Assembly: GCA_018400015.1 (NCBI GenBank)
Contig: JAGYNB010000009.1
Span: forward strand, 1 to 35,187
Origin: Candidatus Omnitrophota bacterium
GTDB lineage: Bacteria > Omnitrophota > Gorgyraeia > Gygaellales > Gygaellaceae
Direction: 5' to 3'
DNA length: 35,187 bases
This document shows, piece by piece, positions 1 to 8,160 of the stretch. A program made the translations under genes and the position numbers. Under the pieces are notes generated by a model, which made no database searches, was not told the DNA's origin, and saw nothing but the letters and a program-made list of their open reading frames with translations. The stretch's first letter is position 1. Each line of letters begins with the position of its first letter.

Positions 1-59
1 AAAGGCATTTTAAAAAAGAGATTGATTTAATAGTGGAAAAGGATATAGACCAATTATGA
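1..59 (+). CDS. 3' end of an unidentified gene (partial)
   Basis: An open frame runs from the window edge to a TGA at 57-59 and encodes only about 18 residues (RHFKKEIDLIVEKDIDQL). The stop overlaps the ATG of the next gene as ATGA, the usual sign of translational coupling, so this is probably the first gene of a pair with the XRE regulator. Too little is visible to name a family. A nucleotidyltransferase-type toxin would fit the pairing, but that is a guess from context. Confidence 0.5.
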   Translation, partial: RHFKKEIDLIVEKDIDQL

Positions 60-586
60 CCCATCAAGATTATTGGTTATGGGATAGAAAAACTACGCAA
101 GAGCAGGCTAAAAAAATCCTATCAGATACCGAAGATAAACGTTTTATTGCCTTTGCTGCATTACTTTTTTCCCGTAAAAATAACCCTAAGGAAGTCTTTA
201 CAGAATATATAAAGCCCGAGGCATTCCTGCAAAATTGGCTCAAGATAAAAAAAACCATGCGTAAAGACTCATGGAATAATCCCAGAATTGAATATTGGCA
301 GGCTATTTTCGAACACCTAAAGAAAAAATTTATTGAATCCGGAAGATATGACAGTATCATAAAAAAAGACGATAACAAAAAGTTTGCTTATCATAAAGAT
401 ATTGCGGAAAAAATTCGAACAGCGCGCAAAAAACAAGGCTTTACGCAAGCGGAACTTGCTCAAAAACTGAATGTTTCCCAGCAGCTGATATCTCGCATGG
501 AAAGCGGCAGGGATAATGTTTCAATACAGACTTTGAAAAATGTTGCAGGCGCATTAGGTGTTAATTTAATAGTTGAACTTTCATAA
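56..586 (+). CDS. XRE-family helix-turn-helix protein with an N-terminal domain of unknown function
   Basis: The C-terminal 60 or so residues of this 176-aa protein form a Cro/C1-type helix-turn-helix (IRTARKKQGFTQAELAQKL, then VSQQLISRMESG, then TLKNVAGALGVNL). It should bind DNA, probably at its own operon. The N-terminal 115 residues are rich in Trp and charged residues and match nothing I can name. The start overlaps the stop of the truncated upstream gene (ATGA), so the two are probably coupled, as in toxin-antitoxin pairs where the XRE protein is the antitoxin. That role is inferred. The response regulator follows 15 bases later. Confidence 0.8.
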   Translation: MTHQDYWLWDRKTTQEQAKKILSDTEDKRFIAFAALLFSRKNNPKEVFTEYIKPEAFLQNWLKIKKTMRKDSWNNPRIEYWQAIFEHLKKKFIESGRYDSIIKKDDNKKFAYHKDIAEKIRTARKKQGFTQAELAQKLNVSQQLISRMESGRDNVSIQTLKNVAGALGVNLIVELS

Positions 587-601
587 CCTGAAAGGATTTT
601 A

Positions 602-967
602 ATGTCAAAGATATTAATCGTAGATGACGAAAAAGATGTATGTGACTTTATCCAGAATTATTTTAGAAAACGTAAGATCGAATCTGCCATAGCCAACAGC
701 GGTTCTCAGGCGTTGGTAATGTTTGCAAACTATAAGCCTGATCTGGTGTTGTTGGATATCAAGATGCCCGGTCTTGACGGGTTACATGTCTTAGAAACAA
801 TAAAAAAAGAAACACCTGAGGCTAAAGTGATGATGTTAAGCGGAGAGGAAAACGAAGAAACAGTCAATAGGGCAAAACAGCTTGGCGCGATTGATTTTAT
901 CCATAAGCCTTTGGAGCTAAAAGAACTCTCAAAAGTAATAACGCTTTTATTGGGTGAAAACAACTAA
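602..967 (+). CDS. single-domain response regulator (CheY-like receiver)
   Basis: A 121-aa protein consisting only of a receiver domain. D8 and D9 form the acidic pocket, D52 in LLDIKMPG is the expected phosphorylation site, S80 is the switch Ser/Thr, and K102-P103 complete the active site. There is no output domain, so it should act by protein-protein contact. An AAAGGA-type ribosome site lies just upstream. The next gene, 12 bases away, is a GAF-HD-GYP phosphodiesterase, a likely partner: receiver and HD-GYP are often fused in one protein. No histidine kinase is in the window, so the signal is unknown. Confidence 0.93.
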   Translation: MSKILIVDDEKDVCDFIQNYFRKRKIESAIANSGSQALVMFANYKPDLVLLDIKMPGLDGLHVLETIKKETPEAKVMMLSGEENEETVNRAKQLGAIDFIHKPLELKELSKVITLLLGENN

Positions 968-979
968 GGAAGGGCTAAA

Positions 980-2149
980 ATGAAGCTTAATTACAAAAAA
1001 GAACTGGAAAATGCAGCCAAATCCATGATTTTGGTGCATAGGTTAGATACGCTTATAAAACTAATCGTACGCGTGATTATCAATAGGCTTAATGTAGTAC
1101 ATGCGGGAATATTGTTATTCGATAAGGCTAAACAAAGTTACGTATTGAGTTTTTCGCGAGGAAAAACCGGCAAAAGAATCCCCAAAGGTTTTATGCGTAT
1201 TGATAAAAACCATCCCTTGATCAGGTTTTTAAACAATGGCGACGGTAAGAAAGCTTTTGGAGACCATATTATTGAATACAAATTACTGAATAAAGCAATA
1301 AAAAACAAAAAACTCACTTATTTAAAAGATGTTTTTATGGAAATAAAGCTTCTAATGGATGATCTAGAGGTTGTTGCCTGTGTACCGTCGTTTTTTAGAA
1401 GCGAGTTGTTAGGGGTACTATTGTTGGGTAAAAAAGATAAAGGCGGATGGTTTAAAAGAGAAGAGCTTGATTTTTTTCAGGCCCTGGCATCAGACGTGGC
1501 CATGGCAATACATAATGCCCAGTTATTCGAACAGCTGCAGGATGAAGCAGAGCGGCGTTACAAGCTTTTTATGGGCAGCATCCTGGCCTTGGCAAAAGAG
1601 ATAGATGCCAAAGACCACTATACCTCAGGCCATACCGAGCGCGTTATAGATTATTCATTGGCAATAGTGGAAAAATTAAAAGAACTTGATAAGGCAGGGC
1701 CGATAACCGATGATTTTATAGAGGACCTAAAAATCGCCAGCCTTTTACACGATGTGGGTAAAATCGGGATACCGGAAAAAGTATTAAATAAAAACGGTAA
1801 GCTCGACGAAGAAGAATTTACCCTTATAAAACAACATACAACTATCGGAGTTTCCATATTGGAACCGATAAAAGAATTTTTAAAAGACGCGCTTTTGGGT
1901 ATAAAATACCACCATGAACGCTTTGATGGAACAGGCTATCCAGAAGGCTTAAAAGGCGAGAATATCCCTTTGATCGCTTCGATAATCGGCGTGGCCGACA
2001 GTTATGATGCGATGATAACCGACAGACCTTACAGAAAAGCATTATCAAAAGAGCAGGCAATAAATGAAATCCAGCGTTACTGCGGCAGCCAATTTCATCC
2101 GGTGGTTGCCGAAGTCATGGTCGCACTTTATAAAGAAAATAAAATCTAA
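980..2149 (+). CDS. GAF-HD-GYP cyclic-di-GMP phosphodiesterase
   Basis: A 389-aa protein with a GAF-like sensor in about residues 15-180 and a complete HD-GYP domain from about 200 to the end. Family hallmarks are H218 (HTERV), H257-D258 (HDVGKIGIP), H311-H312-E313 in HHERFDGTGYP, and the late ADSYDAMITDRPYR motif. HD-GYP enzymes hydrolyse cyclic di-GMP to pGpG or GMP on a di- or tri-iron centre. No transmembrane segment is evident, so it is probably cytosolic. A GGAAGG ribosome site precedes it. It sits directly after the receiver gene and before the glycosyltransferase (3-base gap), so signalling and envelope genes may share a transcript. Confidence 0.94.
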   Translation: MKLNYKKELENAAKSMILVHRLDTLIKLIVRVIINRLNVVHAGILLFDKAKQSYVLSFSRGKTGKRIPKGFMRIDKNHPLIRFLNNGDGKKAFGDHIIEYKLLNKAIKNKKLTYLKDVFMEIKLLMDDLEVVACVPSFFRSELLGVLLLGKKDKGGWFKREELDFFQALASDVAMAIHNAQLFEQLQDEAERRYKLFMGSILALAKEIDAKDHYTSGHTERVIDYSLAIVEKLKELDKAGPITDDFIEDLKIASLLHDVGKIGIPEKVLNKNGKLDEEEFTLIKQHTTIGVSILEPIKEFLKDALLGIKYHHERFDGTGYPEGLKGENIPLIASIIGVADSYDAMITDRPYRKALSKEQAINEIQRYCGSQFHPVVAEVMVALYKENKI

Positions 2150-2151
2150 CT

Positions 2152-3270
2152 ATGTCCGTTAAAAAAGTACTATTACTACATATATCCAATGTTTCAGGTC
2201 ATAAAAAAGCGACTGAAGCAATCAATTCTGCCTTAAAACAGATCGATCCGACAGTTCAAACTTTAAGCATAAATGCTTTCAATTACACCAATCCCATTTC
2301 GGAAAAGATTGTAAACTCTCTTTATATGAGTATTTTAAAGCGGATTCCTAGTTTCTGGGACTATCTTTATGATAACCCTAGTGTTGTCAAGGCGCTTAAT
2401 CGCTATAAGAAAATTGTCCACAGTATGAATCTGAAAAAACTCAAAAAACTCTACGATCAATTCGAAGCTGATGCGGTTGTCTGTACCCAGGCATTTCCCT
2501 GCGGGATGATGGCAGATTTTAAGAAAAAATACAATCTTGATTTTAAAATATTTGCCGTATTAACCGATTATATTGCGCATTCATTTTGGATATACGATAA
2601 CGTTGATTATTACATCTGTCCTGACCAGGTTGTAAAACGCACCCTTATTCAAAAAGGTATTAAAGAAGACCGCATAAAACCATTCGGCATACCGATCGAT
2701 CCTAAATTTAACTCTTCCTTTGACAAAAATTCAATCAAAAAATCTCTTGGTCTAGAAATCGATAAACCGACAATACTGGTTATGGGTGGAGGCCAAGGAA
2801 TCGGTCCGATAAAAGCAATTATCAGCCTTTTAATAAAAACCTCTGCTAATTTCCAGATAATTGTGGTAGCAGGAAGCAACAAAAAACTTTATAAGTGGTT
2901 ATGTAAAATTAAAAATAGACTCCAGAAAAAAATCTTTCCTTTTGGATTCATTAATAACATTGAAGAACTGATGTGCGCATCTGATTTGGTAATTACAAAA
3001 CCTGGGGGGATCACCACTGCAGAAGCCCTAACCATGAAACTTCCCATGCTGATTGTCAATCCCTTACCAGGACAAGAAGAATACAACAGCCATCATCTTT
3101 TATCGATTAAAGCGGCGATCAAAGTAGGCCATATAAAAAGAATACCCGGCATAATAGATATGCTGTTTAAAAACCAAGAAGCGCTAAACAATTTATCGGT
3201 TTCAGCCAAAGATGCATCTCATCCAGCTTCAGCAATAGATATGGCAAAATTAATAATCGAGTCTTTTTAA
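2152..3270 (+). CDS. GT28 glycosyltransferase of the MGDG synthase / UgtP type
   Basis: A 372-aa protein with the N-terminal MGDG-synthase fold (SGHKKATEAI at residues 15-24) and a C-terminal GT28 UDP-sugar domain with VMGGGQGIGP and K283-P-G-G followed by TTAEAL. Relatives transfer galactose or glucose from UDP-sugars to diacylglycerol, so this probably makes a glycolipid at the inner membrane. MurG is related but lacks this N-terminal signature. It lies between the HD-GYP gene and an LpxL-like acyltransferase, which supports a lipid role. Acceptor and sugar cannot be read from sequence. Confidence 0.85.
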   Translation: MSVKKVLLLHISNVSGHKKATEAINSALKQIDPTVQTLSINAFNYTNPISEKIVNSLYMSILKRIPSFWDYLYDNPSVVKALNRYKKIVHSMNLKKLKKLYDQFEADAVVCTQAFPCGMMADFKKKYNLDFKIFAVLTDYIAHSFWIYDNVDYYICPDQVVKRTLIQKGIKEDRIKPFGIPIDPKFNSSFDKNSIKKSLGLEIDKPTILVMGGGQGIGPIKAIISLLIKTSANFQIIVVAGSNKKLYKWLCKIKNRLQKKIFPFGFINNIEELMCASDLVITKPGGITTAEALTMKLPMLIVNPLPGQEEYNSHHLLSIKAAIKVGHIKRIPGIIDMLFKNQEALNNLSVSAKDASHPASAIDMAKLIIESF

Positions 3271-3273
3271 TTT

Positions 3274-4161
3274 ATGTACAGTTATTTAATCTATAAAATC
3301 GGGCAGTTCATGGCAATATATTTTCCTTTGCCGATTGCTTATTTAATTGCCGCAATATTATCAAGCCTGCAGTATTTGTTTTCTTTTAAGGACAGACATT
3401 GCGTAAGAAGTAATCTAAAACGAATAATCCCTGAAGTTGGCAAATTTAAAAGAGAATTGATCACCTGGCGCGTTTTTATGAATTTCGGTCATTATCTGGT
3501 AGATTTTCTAAGACTGCCGAAGCTTAACAAAATTCAAATCACGAAAAAAGCCAAAATTATCAATAAACACCTGCTGGATAGATCGATTGAAAATGGCAAA
3601 GGAGCAATTCTGGCAACCGGTCATATCGGCAATTGGGAGTTAGGCGGCGTTATTACTGCTTTAGACGGTTATAAACTTTTAGCTGTTGCTTTATCTCATA
3701 ATGAAAAAGATGTAAATAATTTGTTTAACGGCCTTAGGGCTATTGGTAACGTAAGGGTTGCACAAATAAAAAAAGCAGCCTTTGAATGCATGCGTTCATT
3801 AAAGAAGAATGAATTTGTCGCTATTGTAGCAGACAGGGATTTTACAAACTCTGGACTAATAGTTGATTTCTTTGGAAAGCCTACGCTTATGCCAAAGGGA
3901 CCGGCTATATTCGCGTTAAAAACCGATGCCTTGATATTACCGGTGTTTAGTTTTATGCGCAAAAATAATACAGTGGAACTGGTAATTAATGAACCTTTAA
4001 AAATATCCAAAACCGAAGATTTTGATGCTGATGTAAGAAAAATAACAATTCAAATAACAAAGATTCTCGAAGATACAATAAAAAACAACCCCGAACAGTG
4101 GTTTATGTTCAGACAGTTTTGGTTAAACAATGAAGAATTGTGTAATTATCCCCACGCTTAA
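3274..4161 (+). CDS. LpxL/HtrB-family lysophospholipid or lipid A acyltransferase
   Basis: A 295-aa protein with the family catalytic motif HIGNWE (H117 to E122, HX4E), a hydrophobic N-terminus for membrane anchoring, an aromatic/basic block AIVADRDF and a C-terminal PEQWFMFRQFW segment typical of LpxL-like proteins. The family adds an acyl chain from acyl-ACP to a lipid acceptor, in well-studied cases lipid A. Placement after a diacylglycerol-type glycosyltransferase leaves open acylation of another glycolipid. Its 3' end overlaps the GT2 gene by 32 bases. Confidence 0.88.
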   Translation: MYSYLIYKIGQFMAIYFPLPIAYLIAAILSSLQYLFSFKDRHCVRSNLKRIIPEVGKFKRELITWRVFMNFGHYLVDFLRLPKLNKIQITKKAKIINKHLLDRSIENGKGAILATGHIGNWELGGVITALDGYKLLAVALSHNEKDVNNLFNGLRAIGNVRVAQIKKAAFECMRSLKKNEFVAIVADRDFTNSGLIVDFFGKPTLMPKGPAIFALKTDALILPVFSFMRKNNTVELVINEPLKISKTEDFDADVRKITIQITKILEDTIKNNPEQWFMFRQFWLNNEELCNYPHA

Positions 4162-4798
4162 CGAAGAAAAAGCAATCGGTAATCTCATAGAACAGATAAA
4201 AATGCTGAGCTTGGATGTTGTTGTTATTGATGACGGTTCCCATGATAAAACCGCGGAAATAGCTAATAAAAAAGGCGCTCATGTAATCTCGAATAAAATT
4301 AATTTAGGTAAAGGCATTGCTTTAAGACAAGGGTTTAAACATGCAATCGAACTCGGATACGATGCAGTCGTAACTATGGACGGCGATGGCCAGCATAATC
4401 CTAAGGATATCCGGTCGTTGATCGAGGTAGGCTTTAAAGACGAGCAAACCGCAGTAGTAGTAGGCAACAGGATGCTGGAAGTGCGCAATATGCCCATTAT
4501 TAGAATCCTCACTAATAGAATTATGTCTAATTTAATTTCTTTTGTTTGTCATCAGAACATTCCTGATTCACAATGCGGTTTTCGCCTGATAAAGACTAAA
4601 GTGTTAAATAAGATTGACCTATCAAGTAAAAAATATGAAATCGAATCAGAGATTTTAATTAAGGCGGCAAGATTAAAACATAAAATAATATCAGTTCCTA
4701 TCCAGACAATATATGCTGGAGAAAAAAGCCAGATTAACCCCTTTATTGATACGATCCGGTTTTTAAAATTCATTATTAAGGTATATTTTGGAAAATGA
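4130..4798 (+). CDS. family 2 glycosyltransferase (dolichol-phosphate-mannose-synthase-like)
   Basis: A 222-aa GT-A enzyme: IIPTLNEEKAI at the N-terminus, the nucleotide-sugar motif DDGS at residues 34-37, and the metal site DGDGQH at 84-89. QCGFRLI near residue 150 is typical of the DPM1/DPG_synthase group, which load a sugar onto a polyprenyl phosphate. There is no C-terminal membrane tail. It overlaps the acyltransferase by 32 bases and Pcm by 4 (ATGA), so the block is clearly co-transcribed. It could supply a lipid-linked sugar to the envelope pathway encoded beside it; the sugar is unknown. Confidence 0.88.
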   Translation: MKNCVIIPTLNEEKAIGNLIEQIKMLSLDVVVIDDGSHDKTAEIANKKGAHVISNKINLGKGIALRQGFKHAIELGYDAVVTMDGDGQHNPKDIRSLIEVGFKDEQTAVVVGNRMLEVRNMPIIRILTNRIMSNLISFVCHQNIPDSQCGFRLIKTKVLNKIDLSSKKYEIESEILIKAARLKHKIISVPIQTIYAGEKSQINPFIDTIRFLKFIIKVYFGK

Positions 4799-5430
4799 TT
4801 GATTTTGACGCATTACGCAAACAAATGGTTGATCAACAGTTGATCTCAAGGAATATAACAGATGAACGAGTTCTCAGTGCTTTCCACAGCGTGAAAAGAG
4901 AGCTTTTTGTTCCGGAAAATCTGCTTGCGGCAAGCTATGCGGATAATCCTTTGCCGATAAACGAAAATCAAACCATATCCCAACCATATATTGTTGCATT
5001 AATGGTACAACTATTGGAATTAAAACCAACGGATATTATTCTGGAAATCGGAACCGGTTCTGGATACGAAACAGCGATACTTTCGCTTTTATCTAAAAAA
5101 GTATACACCATTGAAAGGATCTTAAAATTGCACGAACAGACCAAACAAATACTTCAAAGAAATGGGTTTGATAATATCGAGTATAAACTTGATGATGGTT
5201 CACGTGGTTGGGGCGATGAGAAAAAATTCGATAAGATAATCGTGAGTGCTGCAGCGACAAAAATACCCGAACCTTTACTTGCTCAATTAAAAGATCCGGG
5301 AATTATGGTAATCCCTGTCGGTGAAAGGTTCGCTCAGGTAATTACCGTAGTAAAAAAGATTCATAATAAAATTATTACCGAAAGAGACTGCGCGTGTTCC
5401 TTTGTGCCTCTAAAAGGAGAATTTGCTTAA
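4795..5430 (+). CDS. pcm: protein-L-isoaspartate O-methyltransferase
   Basis: A 211-aa protein matching PCMT closely: MVDQQLISRNITDERVLSA at the N-terminus, ENQTISQPYIVALM (substrate region), the SAM-binding LEIGTGSGYE at residues 83-92, and the late VIPVGERFAQ segment. It methylates isoaspartyl residues in damaged proteins so they can be repaired. Length is normal for the family. The start overlaps the previous stop (ATGA) and its own stop overlaps the next start by one base (TAATG). Confidence 0.95.
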   Translation: MIDFDALRKQMVDQQLISRNITDERVLSAFHSVKRELFVPENLLAASYADNPLPINENQTISQPYIVALMVQLLELKPTDIILEIGTGSGYETAILSLLSKKVYTIERILKLHEQTKQILQRNGFDNIEYKLDDGSRGWGDEKKFDKIIVSAAATKIPEPLLAQLKDPGIMVIPVGERFAQVITVVKKIHNKIITERDCACSFVPLKGEFA

Positions 5431-5903
5431 TGAATGAAGAATTGACAATATTTTTTACAGCAGCTTTGCCGATTGCGGAACTGCGGCTTGCGATTCCTTT
5501 AGGTGTAAAACTTCTAGGAAAAGAAGCGATATTAAAAATTGTTTTACTTTCTGTTCTTGGTAATTTATCGATTGTTATGCCAATATTGATACTGTTAACC
5601 CCTGTGTCCAACTGGTGCAGGGAACATGTTGCTGTCTTAAGAAAATTTTTTGACTGGCTTTTTAAAAGAACTGAAAAAAGAGGAAGATTGATCGAAAAAT
5701 ACGAATTATTAGGACTTATACTTTTTGTAGGAATACCTTTACCAGTTACCGGCGCATGGACAGGATGCGTTGCAGCAACACTGTTTAAGATGAAGCTTCG
5801 CAAGGCTTTTTTGGGGATATTCTGTGGTATACTGTTAGCCAGCTTTATCGTGACAGCTTTGACTTTTTTAGGTGTTATTACCTACACACAATTAACTCAT
5901 TAA
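5430..5903 (+). CDS. COG2426 / Sm_multidrug_ex family membrane protein
   Basis: A 157-aa integral membrane protein with about four hydrophobic segments. It has the family features PIAELRLAIPLG near the N-terminus and PLPVTGAWTGC in the middle, as in proteins annotated 'small multidrug export protein' (Pfam PF06695). No transport activity is established from sequence. The start at 5430 is chosen over the upstream ATG at 5394 because AAAGGAGA lies at the right distance and the family begins here. Its start overlaps the pcm stop by one base. Confidence 0.85.
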   Translation: MNEELTIFFTAALPIAELRLAIPLGVKLLGKEAILKIVLLSVLGNLSIVMPILILLTPVSNWCREHVAVLRKFFDWLFKRTEKRGRLIEKYELLGLILFVGIPLPVTGAWTGCVAATLFKMKLRKAFLGIFCGILLASFIVTALTFLGVITYTQLTH

Positions 5904-5909
5904 TTTTAA

Positions 5910-6563
5910 ATGGATAAATTATTTAAAAAAGCTTTATTGGTATCGCTATTAATTCATTTAGTTATTTTCTTGAGGCTTCCCAATATCGACTTAGAACAAA
6001 AGGAACAAAAGGAATTAAAACCTTTGAAAGTTAATTATATAAAAATTGCACCAAAGAAAATATTCACAGAAGAAACTCTTGTAAAAAATAAGAATATGAT
6101 TCAATCTAAATCATTAGTACAAACAAATAAAAACGTTAATCAAATTGACTTAAAAAGCGAGCGGTTTAACGTTTCTCAAACAAACCTATCTAAACCAATA
6201 AAATCTCTTGATAACGCAAAAACATTATCTAAAAGTGTAAGTCTGGCTGAAATAGAAAATATTCAGGAAAATCTTCCCGGATACAAAGACTATTATCATT
6301 CGATCCGCTCAAAGATAAAAAAAGCTGCTTATGACAACTATAGCGTATCCGATGTAGGAGAAATCCATATTTATTTTATCGTAAAAAATGACGGCACGTT
6401 GGTAGACTTCAGGATAAAAGATTCACTTTCTTCTGATTCTGCATCTTTGCGCAATATTGCTATTTTAAGCCTTCAGGATGCAAGTCCTTTTCCGAATTTT
6501 CCTAAGGAATTAACTACGGAAATACTCAGTTTTAACGTTATAATCTCATTCGAATCCAGATAG
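5910..6563 (+). CDS. TonB-like periplasm-spanning protein
   Basis: A 217-aa protein with one N-terminal membrane anchor (about residues 8-22), a lysine- and serine-rich linker of roughly 100 residues and a C-terminal TonB-type domain (about 130-217: GEIHIYFIVKNDGTLVDFRI ... SPFPNFPKEL). TonB proteins pass energy from ExbBD to outer-membrane receptors. The linker has little proline, unlike classical TonB, and no exbB or exbD lies nearby, so it may be a TonB-domain protein of another system. It is probably the last gene of the first operon, since a strong promoter follows. Confidence 0.8.
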   Translation: MDKLFKKALLVSLLIHLVIFLRLPNIDLEQKEQKELKPLKVNYIKIAPKKIFTEETLVKNKNMIQSKSLVQTNKNVNQIDLKSERFNVSQTNLSKPIKSLDNAKTLSKSVSLAEIENIQENLPGYKDYYHSIRSKIKKAAYDNYSVSDVGEIHIYFIVKNDGTLVDFRIKDSLSSDSASLRNIAILSLQDASPFPNFPKELTTEILSFNVIISFESR

Positions 6564-6584
6564 TTATAGCCTTTTAAGCTCTAT

Positions 6585-6613
6585 TTGACAGGTGGTGAGT
6601 TTAGTGGTATATT
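6585..6613 (+). promoter_or_regulatory. sigma70-type promoter of rpsU
   Basis: TTGACA at 6585-6590, a 17-base spacer, and TATATT at 6608-6613: a consensus -35, a near-consensus -10 and ideal spacing. Transcription would begin near 6620, just upstream of the AAAGGAGA ribosome site at 6623-6630. This fixes the rpsU start at 6637 rather than any codon upstream. Confidence 0.85.
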
Positions 6614-6636
6614 GTGTTACCAAAAGGAGAAAGAAA

Positions 6637-6798
6637 ATGCCAGAAATTCATATTAGAAATAAAGAATCTTTTGAATCTGCTTTACGTAAATTCAAGCGGG
6701 AAACAGACAAAGAGGGAATTTTACGGGAATTACGGGAAAGAAAGCATTATCAGAAGCCAAGCGAGAAGAAACGCAAAAAACACAGCAAGAAAAGATAA
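6637..6798 (+). CDS. rpsU: 30S ribosomal protein S21
   Basis: A 53-aa, very basic protein matching S21: PEIHIRNKESFESALRKFKR, then ILRELRERKHYQKPSEKKRKK. S21 joins the small subunit late and helps base pairing between the Shine-Dalgarno sequence and the 3' end of 16S rRNA. The open frame extends upstream to 6592, but that region contains the promoter, and AAAGGAGA sits seven bases before ATG 6637, so this start is firm. The length is slightly under the usual 58-70. Memo follows 24 bases later and may share the transcript. Confidence 0.95.
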   Translation: MPEIHIRNKESFESALRKFKRETDKEGILRELRERKHYQKPSEKKRKKHSKKR

Positions 6799-6822
6799 TA
6801 ATTATTAATATTTGGCGTGGTT

Positions 6823-7641
6823 ATGGTTAGGTATCCTGTAGCTGCTGGAAAATTCTACCCAGGCGAAAAAAATAGTCTTATTAAAATACTAGAAAAACTT
6901 GTTGTAAAAAGTGTTTCTGAAATTAACTGCCTGGGTTGTATTTTGCCTCATGCAGGATATATCTATTCCGGAAATGTCGCCGGTAAAACCATAGCTCAAG
7001 TTCAGGTAAAGAAAACCTGCATTATTATCGGTCCAAATCATACAGGCCTGGGAAAAAGATTTAGCGTATTTTCAAAAGGTACTTGGCGAACGCCATTAGC
7101 AGATACGCCTGTTGATGAAGAATTGGCAAAAGACTTGATTGATAACTGTTCTTTGTTAGAACACGATACACAAGCGCATCAGTTCGAACATTCTATTGAA
7201 GTTATTGTGCCGTTTCTACAGTATGTAAGAAGCGATGTAAAGATAGTTCCGATTATCGCCGGGTTAACCGATGATATGAAAAGTTTTCATTCGGTGGCGA
7301 TGGATATGGCCGAACTTCTAAAGAAATCTGGTAAATTAGACGATATTTTGATCATTACTAGTTCGGATATGACCCATATGGAAAGTTTATCAGTTGTGGA
7401 GAAAAAAGATAAAACTGCGATTAACAAGATTTTAAATCTTGATGAACAAGGTCTTTTTAATGCCGTAAAAAATGATAACATTTCTATGTGCGGATATATT
7501 CCGGCGATTATAATGCTTAAGTGCATAAAGGCTCTTGGCGGAAAGAAAGCAAAATTAATAAGTTATGATACGAGCGCAAGCATAACAAATGACTATTCCA
7601 GTGTAGTCGGTTACGCAGGAATGACAATCGAAAGGAACTAA
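6823..7641 (+). CDS. amrB: AmmeMemoRadiSam system protein B (Memo-like)
   Basis: A 272-aa Memo-family protein: YPVAAGKFYPG at the start, PHAGYIYSG, IIGPNHTG, HSIEVIVPFLQY, SSDMTH and a late Cys in CGYIPAI, near the His and Cys positions that line the Memo active site. It is one of the three AmmeMemoRadiSam components (AMMECR1, Memo, radical SAM); the biochemical role in bacteria is not settled. The radical SAM partner (AmrS) is about 21 kb away at 28887 and no AMMECR1 gene is in the window. ATG 6823 is preferred over the in-frame GTG at 6817; neither has a clear ribosome site. Confidence 0.92.
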   Translation: MVRYPVAAGKFYPGEKNSLIKILEKLVVKSVSEINCLGCILPHAGYIYSGNVAGKTIAQVQVKKTCIIIGPNHTGLGKRFSVFSKGTWRTPLADTPVDEELAKDLIDNCSLLEHDTQAHQFEHSIEVIVPFLQYVRSDVKIVPIIAGLTDDMKSFHSVAMDMAELLKKSGKLDDILIITSSDMTHMESLSVVEKKDKTAINKILNLDEQGLFNAVKNDNISMCGYIPAIIMLKCIKALGGKKAKLISYDTSASITNDYSSVVGYAGMTIERN

Positions 7642-7644
7642 AAT

Positions 7645-7998
7645 ATGGACGATGAAAGAAAAGTAGACGAATCCTGGAAAGAACAGGCAAACAAAGAAAA
7701 AACAGATGTAAAAGAAGAGGTAAAACAGGAAATTCCCAAAGATTTCCAGGCGGATTTTAAATTCTTTATCACAACTTTAGCTATGCAGGCAACAATTGCC
7801 TTGGGAGAAGTGCCAAACCCTATGGACAATAAAAAGGAGGCTAACCTGCCTCAGGCAAAGTTTATTATCGATGTTTTGGATATCCTAAAACTAAAAACCA
7901 AGGGCAACCTTACAGAAGAAGAGGAAAAGCTCTTATCTGAATTGATATATGGACTGCAAATGAGTTATGCAGCTTGTGCAGACAAGGAGAAAAAATGA
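7645..7998 (+). CDS. DUF1844 family protein
   Basis: A 117-aa cytosolic protein with a charged N-terminal 35 residues and a helical core (FFITTLAMQATIALGEVPNP ... QAKFIIDVLDILKLKTKGNL ... EEEKLLSELIYGLQMSY), the DUF1844 signature. The function is unknown. It starts three bases after amrB and its stop overlaps the next ATG (ATGA), so these small genes are coupled. Confidence 0.88.
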   Translation: MDDERKVDESWKEQANKEKTDVKEEVKQEIPKDFQADFKFFITTLAMQATIALGEVPNPMDNKKEANLPQAKFIIDVLDILKLKTKGNLTEEEEKLLSELIYGLQMSYAACADKEKK

Positions 7999-8150
7999 TC
8001 GATAAAGAACTTTTAGATTTATTAATATGTCCGTCGTGTAAAGGCGAAGTAGAAGAAAGAAATGGGAAAATTGTCTGTAAAGAATGCGGCTTAAAATACC
8101 CGATAAAAGACGGTATTCCTGTCATGCTAGTTGACGAGGCGCAAAAATAA
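7995..8150 (+). CDS. Trm112-like small zinc-ribbon protein
   Basis: A 51-aa protein, [20 protein letters not shown], with paired Cys at 12/15 (CPSC) and 28/31 (CKEC) and the family ending [11 protein letters not shown]. This is the Trm112/YcaR pattern. Eukaryotic Trm112 activates methyltransferases; in bacteria the role is unclear, though it often lies near envelope or metabolic genes. Ribosome site AAGGAGA is at 7984-7990. The ATG overlaps the DUF1844 stop, and aroQ starts 10 bases after its stop. Confidence 0.9.
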   Translation: MIDKELLDLLICPSCKGEVEERNGKIVCKECGLKYPIKDGIPVMLVDEAQK

Positions 8151-8160
8151 GGATACGATT

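Noticed and set aside
5394-5429. Longer N-terminus for the COG2426 protein
   Set aside because: The extra 12 residues lie inside pcm, do not match the family, and the ribosome site AAAGGAGA fits ATG 5430.
6564-6584. Possible terminator after the TonB-like gene (AGC...GCT)
   Set aside because: The stem is only three base pairs and no T run follows.
6592-6636. Upstream starts for S21, and the overlapping 64-aa frame at 6614-6808
   Set aside because: These codons lie within or next to the promoter, and the overlapping frame has no family resemblance; it is a shadow of rpsU.
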